A DNA stretch of 64,000 bases from Nyssa sinensis (Eukaryota > Streptophyta > Magnoliopsida > Cornales > Nyssaceae). A program made the translations under genes and the position numbers. Position 1 is the first letter of the stretch. Each line of letters opens with the position of its first letter. The stretch is from the NCBI GenBank assembly GCA_008638375.1, contig VIRR01000547.1, positions 1 to 64,000 of the forward strand, given 5' to 3'. Below the pieces are notes generated by a model. That model did not search any database. It had not been told where the DNA came from and worked only from the letters and a program-made list of their open reading frames with translations. Shown in pieces: positions 36,550 to 46,013 of the stretch.

Positions 36550-36554
36550 TATAC
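36550..36554. repeat. Target-site duplication, right copy
   Basis: TATAC, matching 23420-23424. Confidence 0.9.
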
Positions 36555-37218
36555 CGTCTCAGTTATTTTACAGAAATTCTTAGACGTGATTGGTATAGTG
36601 ACAACTGAGATGGTAAAGTACTTTTCAATATTCTACACTTTTGACCATTTTATGAATTTCCAAGGGTAACATAGGACCCAAAAATTTGAATTATCAATGA
36701 TATGCTAATGGTCTTTTCTACATGCATTATATAATGTAGTTGATATATAAATTTAAAAATGAGTTTGTAAGTGACATTTTTATATGAAATCAAGTTTTCA
36801 AATGGTCCTTAATTTGGTTTCTGTAATAAATTTAAAACAATTTTAATTTGAAAAATAAGTTAAAATTTACTTAATTTAAGTAAAAGTAAAATACTCATCT
36901 TTTATCTCTTTTAGTTCTTCTTGAGTTTCCTCTTCTCATTGACTAGAGAGAGAGAGAGAGAAAGAAAAAAGATATTAATTTATTTTTTCTTTTTTCCTTA
37001 CAAAGCGTAATTAAAAATGAAAAGAAAAAAACAGAAGTAGGAAGATTTAGTTAGTTGCAGAATGAAAAAGAGAGCACCTAAACATAAACATGTGTTTTGA
37101 ATAGTGAACAATTTAGTCGTTTTCATGAACATAGACAATTGTTGAATCATGTAATTTTTTTTGTTATTTTCTCTCTCCTCCCTCTCTCTCTCATTCTTGT
37201 TGCATAAATTGTTATTTC

Positions 37219-37252
<34 letters not shown>

Positions 37253-37607
37253 TGATATTTGTTATATAATGAAACACAATTATTCAAGCAAAAGGAATAA
37301 AACACAATTTGAAAGAAAACCACACTGATATTTGTTATATAATAAAACACAATTATTCAAGCAAAAGGGATGAAACACAATGTGAAAGAAAACCACACTA
37401 ATGCATCCATGTGTTGAACACTCTCAACTCCATGGACATTACAACACTCAAATAATTAACACTCTAAAAACCCAAGAGAAACTTGAACTTGAAAATCTAA
37501 ACAAAAACCAAACAAAAAAAAAAAAAAAAGAAAGAAGAAAAACACTCCACACAAACACTTCAAATAGTAGCATGCATGATAAGCCTACAAAAGTGACGGA
37601 TCATCCT
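36555..37607 (-). repeat. Rest of module gamma and 3' flank of B3-B2
   Basis: It continues the block interrupted at 23419 and matches 7375-8407 with a few percent substitutions. It contains a (GA)n run near 36945-36960, a (TA)n tract at about 37225-37252, and two ~75 bp direct repeats. Confidence 0.7.
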
Positions 37608-37946
37608 TCAGCGTTCAATCTCCACCATGTATACATTTTGATTGTCATGCGTGCGTATGCTTTGGCCAAATAGGCGAAAATTATACAAGCGATAAAAAAT
37701 CAGTGTATCGCCGACGTTGAGCTCTGCTTCTTCGACATAACGAAGCCACTCATTTTTCATAAACCGTCGTCCATTTTTCCTTGTTCCAATATTGAACGAC
37801 CAACCACGTCCATTTTGGTCGACTACACGCATGTCATCATCTCCGGCAGGTAAATATTTTGCTCCTTGAGGGATTTCCAAAGCAGGATTGATATCTGCAT
37901 TCTTTAGTGTTTTCCTAAAACATATTTCTCTTTGCTGACCCTCCAT
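37608..37946 (-). CDS. Single-B3-domain DNA-binding protein (locus B2)
   Basis: 112 residues, identical to locus B1 except residue 89 (N here, D at B1), which is also the only base difference over 339 bases. All B3 landmarks are present: LEIP (23-26), W49, GTRKNGRRF (54-62), W67, and GD (79-80). It is the B member of the second copy of the duplicated block, whose A member is A4. The Athila element lies about 1 kb beyond its stop codon. Promoter and leader intron are intact. Confidence 0.85.
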   Translation of the reverse strand: MEGQQREICFRKTLKNADINPALEIPQGAKYLPAGDDDMRVVDQNGRGWSFNIGTRKNGRRFMKNEWLRYVEEAELNVGDTLIFYRLYNFRLFGQSIRTHDNQNVYMVEIER

Positions 37947-37959
37947 TCTTCAAATTAAC

Positions 37960-38094
37960 CTGTAGAAAAGTAGAGGAAGAACATAAACAGATGAATGTAA
38001 ATTCACCAACTATTGCTATGTTTATAGTATGAAAGAATGAGAGACATTTCATTTCAAAGACATATATGCATGGTAGAGAAATTAAGAGAGTTAC
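37960..38094 (-). other. 5'-leader intron of B3-B2
   Basis: Donor AGAGAG|GTAACT at 38094, acceptor TTTTCTACAG| at 37960. Same length as the B1 intron. Confidence 0.7.
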
Positions 38095-38162
38095 CTCTCT
38101 GCTGCTTGTGTTTTGAACTTAGTAGTTTTGATCTGGGACTGCTTTGTGATAAAAATGATCTC

Positions 38163-38169
38163 TATTTAA
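38163..38169 (-). promoter_or_regulatory. TATA-like box of B3-B2
   Basis: TTAAATA in the CCTTAAATAGAG context shared with B1. Confidence 0.5.
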
Positions 38170-38935
38170 GGAGAAATTATGGACCCACCACTTTAGAATT
38201 ATTAGAGATTTCACCTCTTTCATTGACTAACCTATTAGATTTTTCTACCTTTTTTTTTTTATTTCTCGAATAGGTACCTCCCACAAATATACTTTTTTAA
38301 TTTTTTTTAATTTTTCTCGACGAGGTCTTGAACAGTGACAGATCTAGACCATTAACAAAAAGGTAAACAACAATAAAAATTGAAATTTTAAGAGGAATTT
38401 TATAAAAAAAATAGAAAATTTTGAGGGAAATTTTCTAATTTTCAAAAAATTCTATAAAAAAATAGAGATAAAATATCAAATTTCTAAAATTGTGAGCGAC
38501 TATGACCACCCCTATCCCCGACTTATATTCACCACTAGTCTTGAATATATTTGTTTCATATCATGTATTTATTATTATTTTTTTATAAATCGATTAGGAG
38601 TATTCACTTCTTCTCTGTGAAATAATTAAATAATAAATAATATAACATACATCTAGAACATTTTGTGAAATTTTTTTAAAAGGTAATGAATAGAAACTTT
38701 GTCCTTTCTTTTAACACAGAAAGTTTTCAACTTTCCCTGCCCTTTCTTCCCAGAATCTCTTAGTATCAATCTCTTCCTTTGCAGTGGGTGCCACAAGTCG
38801 CTATTTAATTGGGGTTTGATATTTCTTTAATATGAAATAAAAAAAATGTGTTTCGTTTACCTAAAAGAAAAAAAAAGTACACTCATCTTTTATTTATTTT
38901 TAATTCCTCTTCTTGTATCTTTGTTTTTTTATATA
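38170..38935. repeat. Module delta, copy 2 (truncated)
   Basis: Close homologue of 8970-9730. It breaks off near 38930, where unrelated sequence begins. Confidence 0.65.
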
Positions 38936-39675
38936 ATAAAACACAATTATTCAAGCAAAAGTAATTAGTATGTGCATATTTAATAAATAATATTTTGTAG
39001 TATTGTAAATAAAATTTTAATTAGAATTAATTTAATTGACTGTCTATTCTTTTCCTTAAAGAAAAAAATAATGACTTTTCACAGTCTCTTATGAAAAATG
39101 TTAGCTCAAATTACGAGTGTCACTCGCATCACATGCGCCAGCAGTCCTCTGCCCCATATTTAAGAAGTTAGTTCAGTTGATTGATCGTAGAAAAAATGAG
39201 AGAAATTAGTGGACCCAGACCCAGCTGTAGAGGAGCAGATCAACTTCAATTTCAATTACGGAAAAATGTGGGGCCATGTTTGAGAATATCACCCCTGCAA
39301 TTGGACTTTAGAATGGGGAAGGAGATCGCGTGAATTCAAGAAGACGACTACGCCGACGCCGACTACTTCTATACCAGTAAGGCGGTAACGTATAGATATA
39401 GTAGTAGTAGAAGCAGCATTGAAGGGAAAGGGGAAAGGGTGGGCCCCACCACCCATGTGCCCTCTTCCTGTCTCCACCAGCTCCTGCCGCTCAATCGTTA
39501 GACTTCTGTTCCCCCTCCCTCCTTTTCTCTCTCTCTCTCTCTCTTCACTCACCAGGCACCACCACTACCACAGAGCTCATCTTCACCATTACCAAAATCC
39601 ACATCCCCTTTCTTATTTCTCTATCTTTTTCAACTTACACAAGACTCATGTCAACTTCTGATGCAGCGGCTAACG
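38936..39675 (+). pseudogene. Captured 5' end of an unrelated gene
   Basis: A patch unlike the surrounding repeats. It is richer in GC and reads like a plant gene start: a CATATTTAAGAAG box near 39157-39170, a purine-rich stretch, a long CT-rich leader (39500-39545), then ATG at 39648. Ten codons follow (starting M-S-T-S-D). The sequence then switches, at about 39675, into the B-type promoter repeat and meets TAG at 39699-39701. The parent gene is not recognisable from ten residues. It looks like a transposed or recombined promoter plus leader plus start of exon 1. Confidence 0.5.
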
Positions 39676-40575
39676 GAGAAATTATGGACCCACCACTTTA
39701 GAATTATTAGAGATTTCAAACTCTTTCATTGACTAACCTACTAGATTTTTTTTACCTTTCTTGTTTTCTTTTCAAATAGGTACCTCCCACAAATATACTT
39801 TTTTGTTTTTTTTTTCTTGAATTTTTCTCAACGAGGTCTTGACATTGCGGATCTAAACCAGTAACAAAAGGGTACACAAAAATAAAAATTGAAAATTTTA
39901 GGGGACTTATAAAAAAATAAAAAATTTTGAGGAGAAATTTCTAATCTACAAAAATATTCTATGAAAAATAGGAATAAAATATTAAATTTCTAAAATTTTG
40001 AGAGACTATGACCACCACTTCACTATCCCCACCTGTTGAATATATGTGTTTCATATCATAGATTTATTATTATTTTTTAATGAATCGATTAAGAATATTC
40101 TGAGTCATTTCGTCTTTATGAAATAATTAAATAATACATACATATGAGAACATTGTGAGATATTTTTTTTAAAAAAAAGTAATGGATAGAAACTTTGTAC
40201 TTTCTTTTCAACTTCCCTTCCTTCTCTTATCAGAATCTCTTAGTATCGAACTCTTCCATAGCAAGTGGGTGCCACAAGCCACTATTAAATGGGGGTTTGA
40301 CCTTTGCTAATATGAAATAAAAAAATGTGTTTTGACCATCTAAAAGAAAAAAAAGTACACTCATCTTTTATTTATTTTTAATTCTTCTTCTTGTATTTTT
40401 TTCTACTCATTGAAGAAAGAGAGAATAAGATCAAGAAAGAAAAATTATATATATATATATATATATGTAAATTTCTTGTTTTGAAACCTAAAATTGAAGA
40501 GAGAGATAAGACCTAAAATTGAGGAGAGAGAGAATTGAGTAAAGCTATATTTTTATTTAAAAAAGAAAGAGAAGC
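39676..40575. repeat. Module delta, copy 3, without its B3 gene
   Basis: It begins exactly in the B-type promoter repeat (GAGAAATTATGGACCCACCA, as at 38170) and continues as delta through a (TA)n tract near 40447-40466. The B3 gene that should lie to its left is absent and the captured fragment takes its place. Confidence 0.6.
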
Positions 40576-41680
40576 AAGGTTGATATGAATACATAAAATA
40601 ATTTAAAATAGTCAAGTTTTATTTTATTAAAATATTTTAATAAAATTAAAAATATAAAATATAATATTAAAATTTTGAGAGGTGAAAAAAATCCTATTTT
40701 ACTAAATTATTTTTAAAAAATTAAGACCGAAAAATATAATGTTAAAATTTGGGGGACATGGCCCACTTGTCCTTTGCATCTGCTTGCCATCTTAAACTGT
40801 CAAGACATGTTTCTGTGAGGCCCATATATTTCATCACGTGTCAAACTCTTTGAATTGGGTTCAAGACAAAAACACGCCCTTTTAGTTTGTGGAGAAAGTT
40901 GGGGCCCGCCCGCACGTTCTCCGTTATCTAGAATGTCTTTCAAACATTTTCTCGCATGATTTTATTGTCGACGATGAAGTGGACTCGACTAATTTTTAAT
41001 GTATCTACTCATATGATTTTACCGTCCACTAAAATTTTGTTATATGAAAAATGTCTTTTATGAAATTTATTTACAGTAATTTATGAATTATATTAATAAT
41101 ATTTTTTTAAGTATAATTATACTAACATTTTTAAAATTTTTGAAATTATATTATTATTTTTATTTTATTTGATAATATATAAATACATTTTTTCGATTAA
41201 TTTTTTCTTCAAAATAAAAATGACAGTTTTATATATATATAAATAAATTTAAAGTAAATAATTTATTTTTATTTTCTATACAAATAAATTTAAAGTTTTT
41301 TTTATCAATATTTAGTTGAAAGATAAAAAAAAATTATTTAAAAAAATTATTAATTAAAAATAATATTTATATATTATCAGATAAATATAATTTTAAAATT
41401 TTTTAAAAAATTAATATAATTATTAAAAAGTTTCAAAAAGACTGATTTAAGTTATCTTTTAAAACCAACCATTGTAATAAAATGACAATCATTGGCCTTA
41501 TCCACAAAATTACTTGGTAGCTAAACTTCTCCTGAATGACTGAGTCCTAACATTCGTCTTTTTCGCCGCCAATAAGTGGGTCCAGCAGAATCTTTTTAGT
41601 ATATACTTTTTCTTTTTCGTCTCTGTCATCGCTTTTGACTTGCCTTTCACCTGTGCCGTCGCCTCCTACAATGCTGTCTC
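40576..41680. repeat. Module alpha, copy 4
   Basis: Direct homologue of 2085-3240, with a foldback core at about 41080-41430. Confidence 0.65.
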
Positions 41681-42131
41681 TCAATTTTATTTTAAATTAA
41701 TGTGGTAACGAAAGTCTTTTTTTTTTTTTTTAAATGCATCAAATAACATAATTAATATATAAATTTAAAAATGTGTTTGTAAATCACATTTTTGATGAAA
41801 TCAAGTTTTCAAATCGAATAAAAAAAACTTTTATTATTGATTTTCTTCTTTTCATTAAAGAGAGAATGAGATTAAAAATGAAAAAGAAGTGAAAAAGTTT
41901 TTTTTTTTTTTTTATCAAATGATATGATTGATGTAACATAATGTTACATTATTTGAGAGTAAAAATTGTTTAATCTTTTTAAAACAATAGAATTATTGAA
42001 GAAAATTAAATTAATTGATTTTTCTTTATTCTCATAAAGTGGTTTTAAAGTAAAATGTTGGACACATAAAAAAAATTATTTAAATGCTTAAAGTTGAGTA
42101 TTGTATTAGGCAACTGACACTCAGTATAAAA
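41681..42131. repeat. Module beta, copy 4, left part
   Basis: Homologous to 3241-3710; interrupted by the MITE that follows. Confidence 0.6.
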
Positions 42132-42140
42132 TTTTATTAA

Positions 42141-42321
42141 GCGTAATGTTATACTTATCTTAAAATTTACAAAAAGTATTTTACATGCTGATGTGGCAGT
42201 GTTGTATTAGTTGTACATCACACCACATTACATCATGATATGATATACAACTAATACAACATTGTCACCTTAGCATGTAAAACATTTTTGGTAAAATTTT
42301 AAAGTAAGAATAGTTTTATCC
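42141..42321. mobile_element. 181 bp MITE with 9 bp target duplication
   Basis: The two ends are ~75 bp inverted repeats that both read TTTTACATGCT and GTTGTATTAGTTGTA toward the centre. The element is flanked by TTTTATTAA at 42132-42140 and 42322-42330. Three paralogous copies of the surrounding block (near 3705, 12695 and 20690) have a single TTTTATTAA or close variant and no element. A 9 bp duplication is typical of Mutator-like elements. Confidence 0.85.
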
Positions 42322-42330
42322 TTTTATTAA

Positions 42331-42862
42331 ATTAATTATGAACATGAATCTTGAAATTATAAAATGATGAGATAGAATTAATGTAACAAATTGTTATATA
42401 TAATTGAGACAAGACTCGATTGAATTAAATCGAAGTGTTCAAATTGTTCTCGAAAGTTATGTGTATCTATCAGAACAAGAAGAAATAAGAGTCACACCTT
42501 CAAACATACATGATCAATGAGATCAAAGAGGGGAGAGATAAAATAATTGATGGAAAAGTCCTGATTAGGTATTAAAAAAACCAGAAAAAAACAAAGAGGA
42601 TGAAATTGATCAAGATTCATTAAAAAAAAAAAAGGAAAGGATAAAGAGAGAGTGAAAATAGGGAAACAATTAGGTCAAAGAGGCGTGATGAATTGACACT
42701 GATTGATAATGAAATGTCAAGCTTTAAAATAAATGAGTGTTTAGATTTAGAGCTAGAGTGCACAAATAGGTCTATGTGGCATGAGACAATGATATTGATT
42801 GATAATGAGTCAAAAGTTAACAGTGCACCATATGCTAGTAGAAAGTCATGGTTAAGATTAAC
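42331..42862. repeat. Module beta, copy 4, right part
   Basis: Homologous to 3715-4188, including the GTCACACCTTCAAACATACA phrase. Confidence 0.6.
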
Positions 42863-42870
42863 TTCATGCA

Positions 42871-43102
42871 AAATATGTTTTTTTTTTAATTATTTTCGGG
42901 TGTCTGACACATTATACTAACTAATCTCGAAACTCAGACCAAACATTCCCTCAAGCGAGTCGGTTAACTTCGGGTTTGTATCCATGAACGTAATTCTAAA
43001 GAAGTTGATAACATTCTATTGATGAGAGTCGAACTCCCAGACCTGATGCTTCACGAAGCAACAACACCTAATTAATTTTACCACTGAGCAAATTCCTTGG
43101 GT
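42871..43102 (-). mobile_element. tRNA-derived SINE, copy 2
   Basis: Same element, orientation and flanking TTCATGCA repeats (42863-42870, 43103-43110) as 4197-4420. The A box is damaged (the GAGCCAC phrase of copy 1 reads GAGCAAA). The shared insertion site shows it was copied with the block and did not insert anew. Confidence 0.7.
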
Positions 43103-43110
43103 TTCATGCA

Positions 43111-43412
43111 TTTCTTACAAAGCTTATTTAAAATGAAAAAAACCAAAATTAGGTAGATTTAGTTAGTTGCAATATGAAATAGAGAGCATCTAGACATGAA
43201 ACATGTAGATTGATATTTGTTAATGGAACTCAATTATTTAAGCAATAGGAATGAAATACATGTTATTGTCTGCAAACCCACAATTTGAACACTCAAATAC
43301 ATAACACTCTTAAAACCCAAAAGAAACGAGAACATGACACTCAAACAAAGATTGAAAAAGGAAGCTAACAAACACTCCACACAAACACTTCAAACAACAG
43401 CGTGCACGATCA
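43111..43412 (-). repeat. 3' flank of the A5 fragment
   Basis: Homologous to the A4 and A2 3' flanks. About 100 bp including the end of the gene is deleted at 43412, with the bases CAA shared by both edges. Confidence 0.55.
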
Positions 43413-43620
43413 AATAGACGAAAATTATACAAGTGATAAAAAACTAGTGTATCACCTTTTTGGGGATTTGCTTCTTTCACAAAACGAAGCCACTCATTTT
43501 TCATAAACAGTCGTCCATTTCTCCTTGTTCCAACATTAAACGACCAAAAATGTTCATTTTTTTCCAACACACGCATGTCCTTATCTCTGAGAGGTAAATG
43601 TATTGCGGCTTGTGGTATTT
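43413..43620 (-). pseudogene. Broken B3-domain gene fragment (locus A5)
   Basis: The minus strand reads the middle of an A-type B3 domain, from the EIPQAAIHLP region through W and the GTRRNGRLF loop to FYHLYNFRLF. Both ends are gone. The N-terminal 22 or so codons, leader and promoter were lost at 43620, where an inverted intergenic block is joined on. The C-terminal tail was lost in a deletion at 43412. Because of that deletion the frame runs into the 3' flank and gives a spurious 88-residue frame (43310-43576). The basic loop also has R-to-L, and GD is preceded by K where the intact copies have I. Confidence 0.8.
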
Positions 43621-44717
43621 CAAAATCAATTAAATACGATTAACAAATTCAAAACATAAAAATCCCAATAGGGTTAATCAAGTGGGTGGTATACAGCAAT
43701 TAAGGAGTTACTCCCCAAGATTGTCAGGTCAAAATTAAGCAAATGTCACTTTCTCTTACGGTGATTTCATGCAGAATGCTACCTCGATTTTAATTGGGTC
43801 CTTTGCTAATGGACAGTAAGATTAATACCTCAAATTAATCGATCCGAAGGATCGAATACCGAATTATAAAAAAAATCCAAAACATAATAAGTGTGTAGCC
43901 TTAGTTGATGTGGGATCTAATACCAGCATACACATTAAGAATAAGTTAATTTCTCAAAAACAGTGTGAATATGGACCTCAACTTTCTTGACAATTTGAAA
44001 CAGAATGTTGAGTTGAGTTGAGTTGGGTCGGGTTTTTTTTTTTTAAATATACAATAATTGTAAAACAATAAATTTATGTTACTTTTTTCTCAAAAATAAC
44101 CCACTAAATAGCGGCCGCCACTGGCAACTCTAAGAGGAAACACTCCCAAACGTGAGGATGGTCCACTTGCTGAGAGGAAGAGATTCTACGTGAAAGTGAT
44201 AGGCCATTTAGAATAGGACAATGCTACGGTCAATCCTCATGCTCAAAAGTTTATTATCTGATTGATACGTATAATTTAAGTGTGTGTAATATTGTCACAT
44301 AGCAAGTTTTGTCTTCATGTTCAAAAATTTATCATCTGATTAATATGCATAGTTCATGTGTAATATTGTCACATCGCAAGTTTTTAAATTGATCGTATCA
44401 CGATTTTTGAAAATAATTCTCGCATCTTTATTTTTAATATTTTTTAAAAAATATATATCTTTAGAAATGTACTTAATTGTTTGATTAAATTTTTAAAATT
44501 ATTTTTACATTAATTTTATTTCTCTAAGCATATAAAAGTGTCTTTATAAAGAAACAAATATGAATTATTTTTTACAAACATTTTTTTTTATTTAATATTA
44601 GCTAAGGAAACATCAAACACCCATTAAAGAACGTAAATTTTGGGAGCCGTACAACTTGAGATGAAGAAAAAAAAAAGTCCACTATGCTAAGAAAAAAGCT
44701 AGCAGCTCAAGATAAGT
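43621..44717. repeat. Inverted copy of module gamma
   Basis: Reverse complement of about 5770-7050. It shows CACTAAATAGCGGCCGCCAC and CCCAAACGTGAGG reversed relative to other copies. Inside it a segment near 44240-44380 is duplicated (AATATTGTCACATMGCAAG type phrase twice). The right edge is near 44717, where direct-orientation 3' flank begins. Confidence 0.65.
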
Positions 44718-45072
44718 ACTTCTCATTGACGAGAGAGAGAGAGATATTAATTTATTTTTTCCTTTGTCTCAAATGGTACTAGAGTGCAACAAATGGTACT
44801 AGAAACCCGTGGTTCATATTCAAATTGTGCAAGACAGCCATGCATATATCCTTATGAAGCTTAATTAAAAATGAAAAGAAAAAAACAAAAACAGAATTAG
44901 GAAGATTTAGTTAGTTGCAGATTGAAAAAGAGAGCATCGATATCTAAACATAAACATGTGTTTCTAATAGTAAAGAACTTAGTCATTTTTATGAACGTAG
45001 ACAATTGTTCAATCATGTAAGTTTTTTTCGTTATTTTCTCTCTCTAACTCTTATTGCATAAAATGTTATTTC

Positions 45073-45122
<50 letters not shown>

Positions 45123-45450
45123 ATATTTGTTATATAATGAAACACAATTATTCAAGCAAAAAGAATGAAACACAATTTGAAAGAAAACCACACTTATATT
45201 TGTTATATAATGAAACACAATTATTCAAGCAAAAGGAATGAAACACAATTTGAAAGAAAACCACACAGATACATCCATGAACATTCTCAACTCCATGGAC
45301 ATTATTACAACACTCAAATAACACTCTAAAAACCCAAAAGAAACTTGACCTTGACAATCTTAATAAAAACTAAACAAAAAAAAAAGAAAGAAAGAGAGAA
45401 GAAAAACACTTCAAATAGTAGCAGGCTTGATAAGCTGTAAAAGTGACGGG
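44718..45450 (-). repeat. 3' flank of B3-B3
   Basis: It has a (GA)n tract, a long (TA)n run (about 45078-45120) and two adjacent ~75 bp repeats (about 45121-45195 and 45196-45270). Confidence 0.6.
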
Positions 45451-45786
45451 TCATCCTTCAGCGCGTTCAATCTCCACCTTGTATGTGCATATGTTTTGGC
45501 CAAACAGACGAAGATGATTATGCAAGCGATAAAAAATCAGTGTATCATCGATCTTAAGATTTGTTTTTTTGACATAAGGAAGCCACTGATTTTTCATAAA
45601 CCGCCGTCCATTTGGCCTTGTTCCAATATTAAACGTCCAACCATGTCCATTTTGGTCGACTACATGCATGGGATCATCTCCTTCGGTAGGTAAATTTTCT
45701 GCGTTTTGAGGGATTTCCAAAGCAAAATTGATATCTGAATTCTTTAATGTTTTCCTAAAACATTCTTCTCCTCGCTGACCGTCCAT
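45451..45786 (-). CDS. Divergent single-B3-domain protein (locus B3)
   Basis: 111 residues of the B subfamily, the most diverged open copy. It keeps CFRKTLKNSDI, LEIP, a W in the central strand, GTRPNGRRF and the second W, but the conserved GD pair reads DD (LKIDDTLIFY). The helix has QWLPYVKK where others have EWLRYVEE. The tail lacks the DNQNVYM piece, and a 2-base insertion at the old stop adds three residues (AEG). ATG is at 45784-45786. The leader-intron acceptor is altered but may be replaced. Purifying selection seems weaker here, and function is uncertain. Confidence 0.7.
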   Translation of the reverse strand: MDGQRGEECFRKTLKNSDINFALEIPQNAENLPTEGDDPMHVVDQNGHGWTFNIGTRPNGRRFMKNQWLPYVKKTNLKIDDTLIFYRLHNHLRLFGQNICTYKVEIERAEG

Positions 45787-45794
45787 TCTTCAAA

Positions 45795-45934
45795 CTAACC
45801 GGTAGAAAAGTAGAAGAAGAAGATAAACAGATGAATGTAAATTCACCAACTATTGCTATGTTTATAGTATGAAAGAAAGAGAGACATCTCATTTCAAAGA
45901 CATATATGCACGGTAGAGAAATTAAGAGAGTTAC
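45795..45934 (-). other. 5'-leader intron of B3-B3, probably shifted acceptor
   Basis: The donor ATCAG|GTAACT is at 45934. The ancestral acceptor CTACAG reads CTACCG here. Five bases further on, GTTAAT has become GTTAGT and offers a new AG ending at 45795. Confidence 0.5.
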
Positions 45935-46005
45935 CTGATCTCTTCTGCTTGTGTTTTGAACTTAGTAGTCTTGATCTGCAACTCTATTGTGATAAAAATG
46001 ATCTC

Positions 46006-46013
46006 TATATAAG
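46006..46013 (-). promoter_or_regulatory. TATA box of B3-B3
   Basis: TTATATAG on the minus strand in the position of the B1 and B2 TTAAATAG box; closer to the consensus. Confidence 0.55.
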
